This document shows positions 17,401-25,776 of a DNA stretch of 64,000 bases, in pieces (positions within the stretch are counted from its first letter, which is position 1; each line of letters begins with the position of its first letter). Position numbers and translations under genes: made by a program. Source of the stretch: CAZGKW01 sp964526295 (GTDB lineage: Bacteria > Planctomycetota > Phycisphaerae > FEN-1346); the NCBI GenBank assembly GCA_964526295.1, contig CAZGKW010000002.1, positions 123,477 through 187,476 of the forward strand, read 5' to 3'. The notes below the pieces were generated by a model. The model saw only the letters and a program-made list of their open reading frames with translations. It ran no database searches and was not told the DNA's origin.

Positions 17401-18960
17401 CTACTCCGCCACGGCAATGCGGTCGCGGCCGGCCTTCTTGGCCTCGTACATGGCGAGGTCCACCCGTCGGATGATGTCGACGACGGACTCGTCCCGGCGG
17501 TACTCGGCGACGCCGGCCGACAGACTGCTGACGACGCTCTCGTCGTGGGCCTTGGGGGGGTTCATTCGGATGGTTTTCAGGAGCCGCTTGGCCAGCCGCC
17601 GGGCCTGCCCGGCTCGGGTGTCGGGCAGGACGACGAGAAACTCGTCGCCGGCCCATCGCCCCGGCACGTCGACGCTCCGCACCCCCTCCTTCAGGACCGT
17701 CGAGACGTGCCGCAGCACCCGGTCGCCGACGTGGTGCCCGAACTCGTCGTTGATCCGCTTGAGCTGGTCCACGTCGAACATCAGGACCGACAGGCTCGTC
17801 TTGTACCGCCGGGACCGGTCGACCTCGCGGGCCAGGACGTCCTCGATGGCCCGGCGGTTGGGCAGGTCGGTCAGGAAATCGGTCTTGGCCTGGCGCTCCA
17901 TCTGCTGGTACAGCTCGACGTTGTAGATGCTCGCGCCGATGAGTTCGGCGACCTGCTCGACGGCCGGCAGGTCGGTCTCGGCATCGAAGTTCTCGCCGCC
18001 CTCCTTGTCGGCCATGTTCAGCACGCCGCGCACCCCGCCCCCGCCTTTGAGCGGCACGATGATGCAGGAGGCCGTCTCGTACCGGTCGGGGAAGGCCCGG
18101 TCGATGGCGATGTCCTGCTGCTGCTCGAACTCGCCGAACGCGCTGACGAGGACCAGCTCGCCCCGGCGGACGGCGATGGCCATGGGGCTCTGGGGATGGT
18201 CCTTCAGGTCGATCCGTTCGGCGATCGGGTAGCCGTGCGTGTGTCGCTGGAGGACCAGGTGGTCGCTGACGGAATCGTAGAGGTACAGGCTGGCGCGGCG
18301 GGCCCCGACGAGGGCCGGGAGCCGGTCGGTCGAGACCTGGACGATGTGTTCGAGGTCCAGCGAGTTGATCTCGCGCGACAGGCCCGCCACCTGGCGCAGC
18401 CGGCGGAACGCGGCGTCCAGCCGCTGGCGCTCGCGCTGGAGCACCTCGATGCGTGTCTCGGCGGCGGCCAGGCGGCTGGCCGGCTCGTCGTTGCGTTCGG
18501 CCAGGGCTTCGACGCGTCGGCCCAGCGCCTCCAGGGCGGCCGTCTGGCGGACGCTCCGGGCCCATCCGGCCAGCCGCCGACCCAGGGGCGCCGGCGAGGT
18601 CGGCGTCACGACGACGTCGTAGGCGTCGCGAAGGGCCGCCGGCGGCAGCCGGCCGAGGGTCTCGGCCGGACCCGCCCACACGCACCGCTCGATCGATCCC
18701 TCCACCAGGTCGGCCAGCGACTCGTCCTCGAGAAAGGCCCGGGCGTCTACCACCACCAGGAAGGCCGCCTCCCCCCGGAAATGGTCGGGCGACGGCCGGT
18801 CGGCCGTCTCCAGGCGGAGGTCCTCGGGCGGGTCCATCGCCTGCCACGCCTTGACCAGGGAGGCGTCATCAGAGCACAGGACGACCGCAAGCGACTGGGC
18901 CGGACTCCGGGAGGGGTCGGAAGGGGAAGTCGGTCGGTCGGGGCCCGAGTTTGCCGCCAT
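17401..18960 (-). CDS. diguanylate cyclase with pseudo-receiver, coiled coil, GAF and GGDEF domains
   Basis: The 519-residue protein has an N-terminal receiver-like region (AVVLCSDDASLVKAW...FLVVVDARAFLEDE). A coiled coil at about 140-205 follows, then a GAF domain (LEHIVQVSTDRLPALVGARRASLYLYD... ending GGVRGVLNMADKEGG) and a GGDEF domain (TDFLTDLPNRRAIE, DVDQLKRINDEFGH). The active loop reads RWAGDEF, an AGDEF variant of the consensus that is active in some enzymes. RSVD sits five residues before it, the expected inhibitory c-di-GMP site. It should make c-di-GMP under control of a ligand bound by GAF. ATG 18960 is preferred over an upstream TTG. Confidence 0.88.
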   Translation of the reverse strand: MAANSGPDRPTSPSDPSRSPAQSLAVVLCSDDASLVKAWQAMDPPEDLRLETADRPSPDHFRGEAAFLVVVDARAFLEDESLADLVEGSIERCVWAGPAETLGRLPPAALRDAYDVVVTPTSPAPLGRRLAGWARSVRQTAALEALGRRVEALAERNDEPASRLAAAETRIEVLQRERQRLDAAFRRLRQVAGLSREINSLDLEHIVQVSTDRLPALVGARRASLYLYDSVSDHLVLQRHTHGYPIAERIDLKDHPQSPMAIAVRRGELVLVSAFGEFEQQQDIAIDRAFPDRYETASCIIVPLKGGGGVRGVLNMADKEGGENFDAETDLPAVEQVAELIGASIYNVELYQQMERQAKTDFLTDLPNRRAIEDVLAREVDRSRRYKTSLSVLMFDVDQLKRINDEFGHHVGDRVLRHVSTVLKEGVRSVDVPGRWAGDEFLVVLPDTRAGQARRLAKRLLKTIRMNPPKAHDESVVSSLSAGVAEYRRDESVVDIIRRVDLAMYEAKKAGRDRIAVAE

Positions 18961-19123
18961 CTTGGCCCGGAGTCTAAACGGACGGCCCGATCCTGTCCAC
19001 CCCAAAGCCGGCGGGGGCTCTCAGCGCACCGACGTTCAGACGAGCGACACGCCCCGGTCCTGCTCCACGTGCGGTGCGCGCCGCCGGCCCGGCAAGCGTG
19101 CTCGCCACAGGCACGGTCGGCGG

Positions 19124-19858
19124 CTACCAGTCGGGAACGGGCACCCAGCGGCGCTTCTTCTGCCTGGTGTCCTGGCGGATCTCTTCGTATTCTTCCTGTG
19201 TCAGGTACTCGACGTGTCCGTCGAAGCAGGCGACGTGACCGCCGCCCTGGTGACGGCCGGTGATCAGGTCGCTGGCGCTCGGTTCGATGGCGCCGTCGTT
19301 GTACCGGCTCTCGCCCTGGAGGACGGATTCCTCGACCAGGAGGAAATGGCGTTTGCTGAAGTCCTCCCACAGCCGCGGCGAGCTGCCCTGCCAGGTCAGC
19401 TCGTTCATGCTGTAGCTGCTGTAGACGCGGCCGCTGACGAGCTGGTGTTTTTCGCCGTCCAACTCCTCGGTGGCGGGCTCCCAGTAGATCTCGTCCTCCT
19501 CGACGCGCTCGAGCTCCCAGTCGTCCATGTGGGTGGGGCAGAGGAAGATCTCGGGCGAACCGACCATCTCGTGGCGGACGAGCAGGCCTTCGTCGGCCCC
19601 CTCGCCTTCCTTATAGAGCCACCCCCGCTCGTACCTGCCGGGCATATCGGCCGCCTTGCACGGCGGCGGCAGGCGGCTCTGGTTGCCGGTGGCGAACGAC
19701 TGGATGGCCAGGGCCAGTTGGCGGATGTTGTTCTGGCACTTGACTTCGTTGACCCGCCCGAAGGCATAGAAGGCGGCGGCGGTGATCATCCCCGCCAGGA
19801 CGACGATGATCGAGATCACCACCAGCAGTTCCAGCAGCGTAAAGGCTTGTCGTTTCAC
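19124..19858 (-). CDS. type II secretion-like pseudopilin (prepilin N-methylation, H-x9-DG type)
   Basis: The protein starts KRQAFTLLELLVVISIIVVLAGMI, a prepilin leader with the FTLLE cleavage/methylation site followed by a hydrophobic helix. Its C terminus has GGGHVACFDGHVEYLT, an H-x7-8-DG motif typical of the large planctomycete DUF1559-type pseudopilin family. GTG 19858 gives a five-residue leader ending at the AF junction. A GTG at 19906 would give a longer basic leader and lies just 11 bases after a TATAAT box. Such proteins assemble as minor pseudopilins or as surface fibres; the exact role is unknown. Length 244 residues. Confidence 0.85.
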   Translation of the reverse strand: MKRQAFTLLELLVVISIIVVLAGMITAAAFYAFGRVNEVKCQNNIRQLALAIQSFATGNQSRLPPPCKAADMPGRYERGWLYKEGEGADEGLLVRHEMVGSPEIFLCPTHMDDWELERVEEDEIYWEPATEELDGEKHQLVSGRVYSSYSMNELTWQGSSPRLWEDFSKRHFLLVEESVLQGESRYNDGAIEPSASDLITGRHQGGGHVACFDGHVEYLTQEEYEEIRQDTRQKKRRWVPVPDW

Positions 19859-19917
19859 GGTTTGGCCCCGTTTGCTCGAAGTCCCGGCACGCCCGCGCAC
19901 CGCCACATGGGCCCCCC

Positions 19918-19946
19918 ATTATACCCTCAACCAAGGTGTCCCGTAA
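19918..19946 (-). promoter_or_regulatory. promoter of the pseudopilin gene
   Basis: On the minus strand TTACGG (19946-19941), a 17-base spacer and a perfect TATAAT (19923-19918) lie upstream of the pseudopilin starts. The spacing to GTG 19906 (11 bases) would make that transcript leaderless. Confidence 0.6.
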
Positions 19947-20053
19947 GCGAAATGCGGCTCGCCTGGCGGCTGCGCTGCCCACGGAGCACGGGGGTGGCAC
20001 AGGGTCGCGTTCCGAAGCCCGGGCCCGGCGCGGCGTGGGCCACATCGCAGGCG

Positions 20054-21601
20054 CTACTCGTTCGGCACGCGCGCGTCGGGCGGCAGGGAGGGCACCGCCG
20101 GCCGGAGCCTATCCAGGGCTCGCCGGGCGGCCCGGCGGACGCGTTCCTCCTCCTCGTCGTTCCCGGCCGCCTCGGCGAGCGCCTTGGCCGCACGCGGGTC
20201 GCCGATCTCGCCCAGGGCCGACGCCGCCGCCTCGCGGACCCGCCGGTCGGCATCCCCGAGGAGGGCGACGAGGGGCTCGACGGCCCCCGGGTCGCCGATG
20301 CGACCGAGGGCCTGGGCTGCGGCGGCGCGGAGCGACGGGTCGCCGCGCTTCAGGGCGACAAGCAGCGGCTCCACGGCCCGTGGGTCGCCGATGCGCCCGA
20401 GCGCCTCGGCGGCCTCGCGCCGGACGCTGCCATCGGCGTCCTCAAGGGCTGCGATCAGGGCGGGCACGGCCTTGCGGACGGTCCGCTCGCCGAGGGCGCG
20501 AGCGACGCTGCCGCGGTCGCCGAGACGCTCGTCGGCCAAGGCCTCGATGAGGGCGGTCCGTGCCCGCTCGCTGCCCCGGCGCGCCAGCGCCTCGGCGATC
20601 TCGCCTCGCCGCGTGATGGACGGGTCCTTGAGGGCGTTGAGGAGGGCCTCCATTGCGGTCTCATCGTCGCGGCGCGCGAGCAGCTCTGCCGCTTGCCCTC
20701 GCACCCGCCCGTCGCGGTCGCCGAGGAGCGAGGCGAGGACCTTCAGGTTGGCGCCGTCCGGGTCGGGGAACCGGGCGAGTGCCCGTGCGGCGGCGGTCCG
20801 CACGTCACGGTTCGCCGCCTTGGCCGTCGCCTTGCGGAGCGGCTCGATCGCCGCCGGCCGGCCGGTCCGGCCGAGAGCTTCGGCGGCTTCCGGGGCCAGC
20901 CCGGCGTCGGGGTCGCCCAGGATGGCGACCAGCGTCGTAACGGCCCGCTCGTCCGCGAACGCCCCGAGGGCCTCGATGGCGGCACGGCGGGCACGCGGGT
21001 CGGGGTCGTCCGCCGCCGCACAGAGCGGTTCAACGGCCCGCGGGTCGCCGAGGCGTCCCAGGCCGAAGGCCGCGCACTTGCGGACGTAGGGCTCCTCGTC
21101 CTGAAGCATGGCGACCAGGGGCGGCACGGCCCGCGGGTCGCGGTTCACGCCGAGGGCCCGGGCGGCCTCCGACCGGACGGCCCACTCCTCGTCGTCGAGG
21201 GCCGCCAGGAGCGGCTCGACGGCCCGGTCGTCCTGGATGAACTGGAACTCGATGGCGGCGAACTGGCGGACCGGCCAGTCCTCGTGGGCGAGACGGTCGA
21301 TCAGGGGCTCGACCTTCATGCCCTCCCAGAGGCGGATGAGGGCCCGCTGGGCCGCCTCGCGGACTTCCGGCTCGGGGTCCTCGGCCGCTTCCCTGAGGGC
21401 GTCGAGGGCCTCGGCGTCTCGCAGCCGTCCCAGCTCTCGGGCCGCCTCGGCCCGGACGGCCGGGTCCTCGTGGCGGAGCTGCTCGACAAGCGTCGGCCCG
21501 GTGGGCTCCCGGGCTTCAGGTGCCGACGCCGGGGGCGCCTGCCGGCATCCCGCCAAGGCGAGCCCGGCTGCGACGATCCGGAGGAGGAACCGATTGCTCA
21601 T
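20054..21601 (-). CDS. HEAT-repeat lipoprotein
   Basis: The 515-residue protein begins at ATG 21601, after an AGAGGGA site, with a lipoprotein signal (MSNRFLLRIVAAGLALAGC; lipobox LAGC). About fourteen HEAT/PBS-lyase repeats of about 31 residues follow, each like 'DPRAVEPLLAAL.D.E..VR..AA.ALG.IG'. Such solenoids are protein-binding scaffolds. No catalytic residues are expected. It is probably anchored to a membrane and faces the periplasm. No partner is indicated by its neighbours; aroF is divergent. Confidence 0.88.
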   Translation of the reverse strand: MSNRFLLRIVAAGLALAGCRQAPPASAPEAREPTGPTLVEQLRHEDPAVRAEAARELGRLRDAEALDALREAAEDPEPEVREAAQRALIRLWEGMKVEPLIDRLAHEDWPVRQFAAIEFQFIQDDRAVEPLLAALDDEEWAVRSEAARALGVNRDPRAVPPLVAMLQDEEPYVRKCAAFGLGRLGDPRAVEPLCAAADDPDPRARRAAIEALGAFADERAVTTLVAILGDPDAGLAPEAAEALGRTGRPAAIEPLRKATAKAANRDVRTAAARALARFPDPDGANLKVLASLLGDRDGRVRGQAAELLARRDDETAMEALLNALKDPSITRRGEIAEALARRGSERARTALIEALADERLGDRGSVARALGERTVRKAVPALIAALEDADGSVRREAAEALGRIGDPRAVEPLLVALKRGDPSLRAAAAQALGRIGDPGAVEPLVALLGDADRRVREAAASALGEIGDPRAAKALAEAAGNDEEEERVRRAARRALDRLRPAVPSLPPDARVPNE

Positions 21602-21711
21602 CGTCCGTCCCTCTCGTTGAAGGAGTGTTTGAGGCTTTCCCCCTGTATAACCCGAGACCGGGCGGCGGTGCACGCAAAACCCCGCCCTGGGGCGCCCGCC
21701 GGCTTCCGTGC

Positions 21712-21739
21712 TTGGCCTGAAGCGGCGGCGCGGTAGAAT
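21712..21739 (+). promoter_or_regulatory. probable promoter of the DAHP synthase gene
   Basis: TTGGCC (21712-21717), a 16-base spacer and TAGAAT (21734-21739) precede ATG 21844 by about 100 bases. The leader between shows no clear attenuator. Confidence 0.45.
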
Positions 21740-21843
21740 CCGAAGCAGAGAAGGACACTCTGCGAGCCGCAGTGGTGAGACCGCGGGTGCTTGCCCCAAG
21801 CCGACACGTGCAGCAGGGCGACCGGGCCCGGAAGGAGCCGACC

Positions 21844-22857
21844 ATGATCGTCGTCATGAAACGCGACGCCACCGAGGACCAGATCGAACACGTGATCGAG
21901 CGGGTCCGGGGCTTGGGCCTGAAGCCGCACGTCATCCGGGGCGCCGAGCGGACCGTGATCGCCTGCATCGGAGACGAGCGGTCCAAGGTGCCCGAGCAGC
22001 TTGCCGTCGGGGCCGGCGTGGACCGGGTGATGCCGGTGCTGGCGCGGCACAAGATCGCTTCGCGGGAGGTGAAGCCGGAGCCGACCGTCATTCCGCTGGG
22101 CCTGGGGTCGCTGGGCGGGACGGCCATCGGCATTATTGCCGGCCCGTGCGCCGTCGAGGACCGCGAGATGCTCCTGGAGACGGCCCACGCCGTGAAGGAA
22201 GCCGGGGCGATCGCCCTTCGCGGCGGGGCGTTCAAGCCCCGGACCGACCCGTACACGTTCCAGGGCCTGCACGAGCAGGGCCTGGAGTACCTGGCCGAGG
22301 CTCGGGAGGCGACGGGCCTGGCGGTCGTGACGGAGGTCGTGGCGCCGCATCTCGTGCCGATGGTGGCCCGCTACGCCGACGTCCTCCAGATCGGTGCCCG
22401 GAACATGCAGAACTATGCCATCCTGGAGGCGGTCGGCGAGACCGAGAAAACGGTGCTCCTGAAGCGGGGCCTGAGCGCCCGGCTCGACGAGTTCCTCCTG
22501 GCCGCCGAGTACGTCCTGTCGGCGGGGAACAAGGGGGTGGTCCTGTGCGAACGTGGCATCCGGACCTTCGAGACGCACACGCGGTTCACCCTGGCGGTGG
22601 CGGCGGTGCCGTCGCTCAAGCTCCAGACCCATCTGCCGGTCATCGTCGACCCGAGTCACGCGACGGGCCGGGCGGAGCTGATCGAGGCGGCGAGCCGGGC
22701 GGCCATCGCCGCCGGGGCCGACGGACTGATCGTCGAGGTCCACCCGGACCCGGAGGTGGCCCTCGTCGATGGGGCCCAGTCGGTCCACACGGCGGACTTC
22801 GCGGCGCTGGTCGAAGCGTGCCGCCGGGTGGCGGAAGCCGTCGGCCGGACGCTCTGA
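21844..22857 (+). CDS. aroF: 3-deoxy-7-phosphoheptulonate synthase, AroF/AroQ-type with N-terminal ferredoxin-like domain
   Basis: This 337-residue enzyme condenses phosphoenolpyruvate with erythrose 4-phosphate, the first step of the shikimate pathway. The first 70 residues (MIVVMKRDATEDQIEHVIERV...) are the regulatory ferredoxin-like domain seen in Thermotoga-type DAHP synthases. The barrel has IIAGPCAVEDREML, LRGGAFKPRTDPYTFQG, QIGARNMQNYAILEAVG, VLLKRG, ERGIRTFE, PVIVDPSHATGRAELI and IVEVHPDPE, covering the substrate and metal sites (Cys, His, Glu, Asp). ATG 21844 follows GAAGGAG. It stands alone. Confidence 0.92.
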   Translation: MIVVMKRDATEDQIEHVIERVRGLGLKPHVIRGAERTVIACIGDERSKVPEQLAVGAGVDRVMPVLARHKIASREVKPEPTVIPLGLGSLGGTAIGIIAGPCAVEDREMLLETAHAVKEAGAIALRGGAFKPRTDPYTFQGLHEQGLEYLAEAREATGLAVVTEVVAPHLVPMVARYADVLQIGARNMQNYAILEAVGETEKTVLLKRGLSARLDEFLLAAEYVLSAGNKGVVLCERGIRTFETHTRFTLAVAAVPSLKLQTHLPVIVDPSHATGRAELIEAASRAAIAAGADGLIVEVHPDPEVALVDGAQSVHTADFAALVEACRRVAEAVGRTL

Positions 22858-22882
22858 CGCCGGCCAAGTGGGCGTGAGATTG

Positions 22883-22976
22883 AACCGCGAAGGGCGCAAA
22901 GAACGCAAAGAAAACATGAATTCAGCTGCCAGGTTTTCCTGATTTCCTCTGCGATTTTTGCGTTCTTTGCGGTTTC
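22883..22976. repeat. intergenic inverted repeat of the AACCGCaAAGAACGCAAA type
   Basis: GCAAAGAACGCAAA (22896-22909) has a perfect 14-base inverted match at 22957-22970, and the arms extend outward as AACCGC.../...GCGGTTT. The 47-base centre is AT-richer. Related but diverged sequence (CCGCAGAGGCGCAGA-like) occurs around ruvA and ruvC. It lies between aroF and the next plus-strand gene and could end transcription. Confidence 0.65.
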
Positions 22977-23086
22977 AGGCGAGGTGTGATCTTGCCGCCC
23001 GGACCTTGCGGCGGGGGCGGCGTGCGGGTATCCTGCCGTTCGACCCGCGGATGGGCCGGCGGGCCTCTGAGGGAGGCGCTTCGGAC

Positions 23087-23824
23087 ATGAGATCGTTGCT
23101 ACTGGTCGGGTTGGTGGTTGCCACCGCGGGGCTCGTTGTCCCGGCGGCCGAGACGGATGCCCCGGACCTGCCCGAGGGGTGGGAACTCCTCTACCGCCAG
23201 GACTTCGCCGGCGAGAAGGCCATCGAGGACTTCGTCTTCAGCGACCCCGAGGGGTGGACGATGGGGACCGCCGGCGAGCGGCGCGTCCTGGAGTTCGGGA
23301 GCAAGTCGGCGTACAAGCCGAAGGTGCGGTCGCCGCGGATCATCGGCCTGATCAAGGACCGCCAGTTCAGGGACTTCATCCTGGAGGCGGAGGTGCGCCA
23401 GACGGGCCGTGAGTACGGTCATCGCGACACGTGCTTTTTCTACGGATTCACCGATGCCTCGAAGTTCTACTATACGCACATCGCCACCAAGGCCGACCCG
23501 CACGCCCACAACGTCTTCCTCGTCAAGGACGCCCCCCGGACGGCCATCGCCGCCAAGACGACCAAGGGGGTCAAGTGGGGCCAGGACTGGCACACGGTCC
23601 GCATCATCCGCAAGGCCGACGAGGGGACGATCCGGGTCTACTTCGACGATATGGCGAAGCCGATCATGGAGGCGAAGGACACGAATTTCGCCTGGGGATG
23701 GGTCGGGTTCGGGTCGTTCGACGACGAGGGCCAGATCGGGCGCGTCCGCATCTGGGGGCCGGAAGTGAAGAGGAAGACGTGCACGCTGTTCGAGCCGAAG
23801 AAGCCCGCCCCGCCGCCTGCCTGA
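23087..23824 (+). CDS. secreted DUF1080-like (3-keto-disaccharide hydrolase / lectin-fold) protein
   Basis: The 245-residue protein starts at ATG 23087, after GAGGGAGG, with a signal peptide (MRSLLLVGLVVATAGLVVPAAE). It then shows a concanavalin-like jelly-roll pattern: LYRQDFAGEKAIEDFVFSDP, FILEAEVRQTG, FFYGFTDASKFYYTHIAT, HTVRIIRKADEGTIRVYFDD, WGWVGFGSFDDEGQIGRVRIWG. This is the layout of the DUF1080/GH16-like family abundant in Planctomycetota, which binds or splits sugars. No catalytic residues can be named with confidence. Confidence 0.75.
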   Translation: MRSLLLVGLVVATAGLVVPAAETDAPDLPEGWELLYRQDFAGEKAIEDFVFSDPEGWTMGTAGERRVLEFGSKSAYKPKVRSPRIIGLIKDRQFRDFILEAEVRQTGREYGHRDTCFFYGFTDASKFYYTHIATKADPHAHNVFLVKDAPRTAIAAKTTKGVKWGQDWHTVRIIRKADEGTIRVYFDDMAKPIMEAKDTNFAWGWVGFGSFDDEGQIGRVRIWGPEVKRKTCTLFEPKKPAPPPA

Positions 23825-23857
23825 CGCCGGGTCCCGCGTGAATAACTCGGACGGCGC

Positions 23858-23885
23858 TTGACCGGTGCGACCAATCGGGTAGAAC
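23858..23885 (+). promoter_or_regulatory. probable promoter of the ABC exporter operon
   Basis: TTGACC (23858-23863), a 16-base spacer and TAGAAC (23880-23885) lie 67 bases before ATG 23953. Confidence 0.45.
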
Positions 23886-23952
23886 CGGAAGGCAGTGGTG
23901 CGCGGGCGCCGGGGGGTGTCCCGGCGCCCCCAACAGAGGCAGCGACCCCGCA

Positions 23953-25776
23953 ATGGCGAAGGAAGGCCACGACCATCTCGAACTGACGCAGCCGGCGTCG
24001 AAGATCCTCCGGCGCATCCTGGCCATGGCGAAGCCGTACCGGGGCTACATTCTTGGCGGCATCGCCCTGGGCCTGTTCATCGCCTCCTTCATGGTCATCC
24101 AGCCTCTGATCGAGGGCGAGGGCATCCAGACCCTCCTGGAGGCGTTCGAGGGCGGGGAGTTCAGTTGGGCCGCCCTGCGGCCGCTGCTGCCGATCCTGGC
24201 GATGCTCGTCGGGCTGGGAGTGGCGAGGCTGATCGCCGAGTACAACAACCGCATGCTGCTGGCCCACCTGCGGATGCGGGTCCTGACGGACCTGCGGCGG
24301 CGGGTCTATCGCAAGCTCATTCGCCAGAGTTTCGCCTACTACGACCGGCAGGACACCGGCCAGCTCATCAACCGGACCATCGGCGACGTCAACAACCTGC
24401 GGATGTTTTACACGATGGTCCTGGTGAGCGGCTCCGAGACGCTCTTCACCATCGTGGTCTTCCTGGTGGTCGTGTTCGTGCGCGATTTCTGGGTCGGGCT
24501 GGTGGCCCTGCCGTTCGTGCCGGTCTACGCGGCGGCCATGCTGATCTTCGCCCGGTACCTCCACCCGCTGTTCCACGACATGCGCCGCGAGCTGGACCGC
24601 TCGACGCAGATCCTGTCGGAGAACGTGCAGGGAATCCAGGTGGTCCGGGCCTTCGGCCGGGAGAACCAGGAGACCTCGCGATACGAGTCGGCCGTCCATG
24701 CCATCTTCCAGCGGTGGCTCCGTCTGGCCAAGGCGTTCTCGGTCTACCAGCCCACCGTGTTCTTCCTCGGCGAGGCCTTGATGCTGGCGATGGTCGCGAT
24801 GGCGGCCTATCGCGTGTTCTACGGGGACGTCCGGCCGGCGCTGATCTACGTCGTCTACCGTTGGGCCCGGATGCTCACCGGGCGGATGCGGCTGATCGCC
24901 CGGATGACGGGGGCGGTTCAGCACAGCCTGGTCTCGGCCGAACGGGTGTTCGAGATCCTCGACGCGCGTCCCGAGGTCCGCCCGCCGGGCGAGCCCAGCC
25001 CGCTGCCCGACGGCAGGGGCCACGTCCTGTTCGAGGACGTCACGTTCGGCTACGACCGCGACCAGCCCGTCCTGCACGACGTCAACCTGGACATTCCGGC
25101 CGGCACGAACGTCGCCCTGGTGGGCGCGACCGGGAGCGGCAAGTCGAGCCTCATCAAGCTGCTGGCCCGGTTCTACGACCCCGAGGAGGGCTGCATCCGG
25201 ATCGACGGCGTCGATATCCGCGACCTGGACCTGGAGCGGCTTCGGGCCGAGATCGGGTTCGTCTTCCAGGACACGTTCCTGTTCTCGACGAGCCTGGCGG
25301 AGAACATCGCGTTCGGCATGCCCGAGGCGGAGCACAAGGCCATCGAGGAGGTCGGTCGCCGGGCCCGCGTCGACGAGTTCGCCGAGGCGTTCGAGCAGGG
25401 CTACGACACGGCCGTGGGCGAGCGGGGGATCAGCCTCTCGGGGGGCCAGCGGCAGCGGGTGGCCATCGCCCGGGCCCTCCTGGTCGACCCGCGTATCCTC
25501 ATCCTCGACGATGCCACCGCCAGCGTCGACTCGACCACCGAGCGGGCCATCCAGGACAACCTGGCCGAGGTCATGAAGGACCGGACGACCTTCATCATCG
25601 CCCACCGGGCCTCGACCGTGAAACGGGCCGACCTCGTGCTCGTCATGGCGGACGGGCGGATCGTCCAGCAGGGCCGCCACGACGAGCTGATCGCCGAGGG
25701 CGGTCCCTACCGGGAGTTCTGCGAGATGCAGTGGAAGCTGGGCATCGACGACGAGGCCCTGGAGGAGGTCCGATGA
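23953..25776 (+). CDS. ABC exporter half-transporter A (degenerate catalytic site)
   Basis: The 607-residue protein has a six-helix ABC exporter membrane domain (about 20-340) and a nucleotide-binding domain. Walker A is GATGSGKSS (about 390-398), the Q-loop is FVFQDTFLF, the signature is LSGGQRQ (about 494), Walker B is ILILDDATASVD (about 515), and the switch is IAHRAST. The residue after the Walker B Asp is Asp instead of the catalytic Glu, the usual mark of the degenerate site in heterodimeric exporters such as TM287/288 and BmrCD. It overlaps its partner gene by ATGA. The substrate is unknown (drug, lipid or peptide). Confidence 0.92.
   Translation: MAKEGHDHLELTQPASKILRRILAMAKPYRGYILGGIALGLFIASFMVIQPLIEGEGIQTLLEAFEGGEFSWAALRPLLPILAMLVGLGVARLIAEYNNRMLLAHLRMRVLTDLRRRVYRKLIRQSFAYYDRQDTGQLINRTIGDVNNLRMFYTMVLVSGSETLFTIVVFLVVVFVRDFWVGLVALPFVPVYAAAMLIFARYLHPLFHDMRRELDRSTQILSENVQGIQVVRAFGRENQETSRYESAVHAIFQRWLRLAKAFSVYQPTVFFLGEALMLAMVAMAAYRVFYGDVRPALIYVVYRWARMLTGRMRLIARMTGAVQHSLVSAERVFEILDARPEVRPPGEPSPLPDGRGHVLFEDVTFGYDRDQPVLHDVNLDIPAGTNVALVGATGSGKSSLIKLLARFYDPEEGCIRIDGVDIRDLDLERLRAEIGFVFQDTFLFSTSLAENIAFGMPEAEHKAIEEVGRRARVDEFAEAFEQGYDTAVGERGISLSGGQRQRVAIARALLVDPRILILDDATASVDSTTERAIQDNLAEVMKDRTTFIIAHRASTVKRADLVLVMADGRIVQQGRHDELIAEGGPYREFCEMQWKLGIDDEALEEVR

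Noticed and set aside
21602..21799. N-terminal extension of the HEAT-repeat protein
   Set aside because: The lipoprotein signal and ribosome binding site fix the start at 21601.
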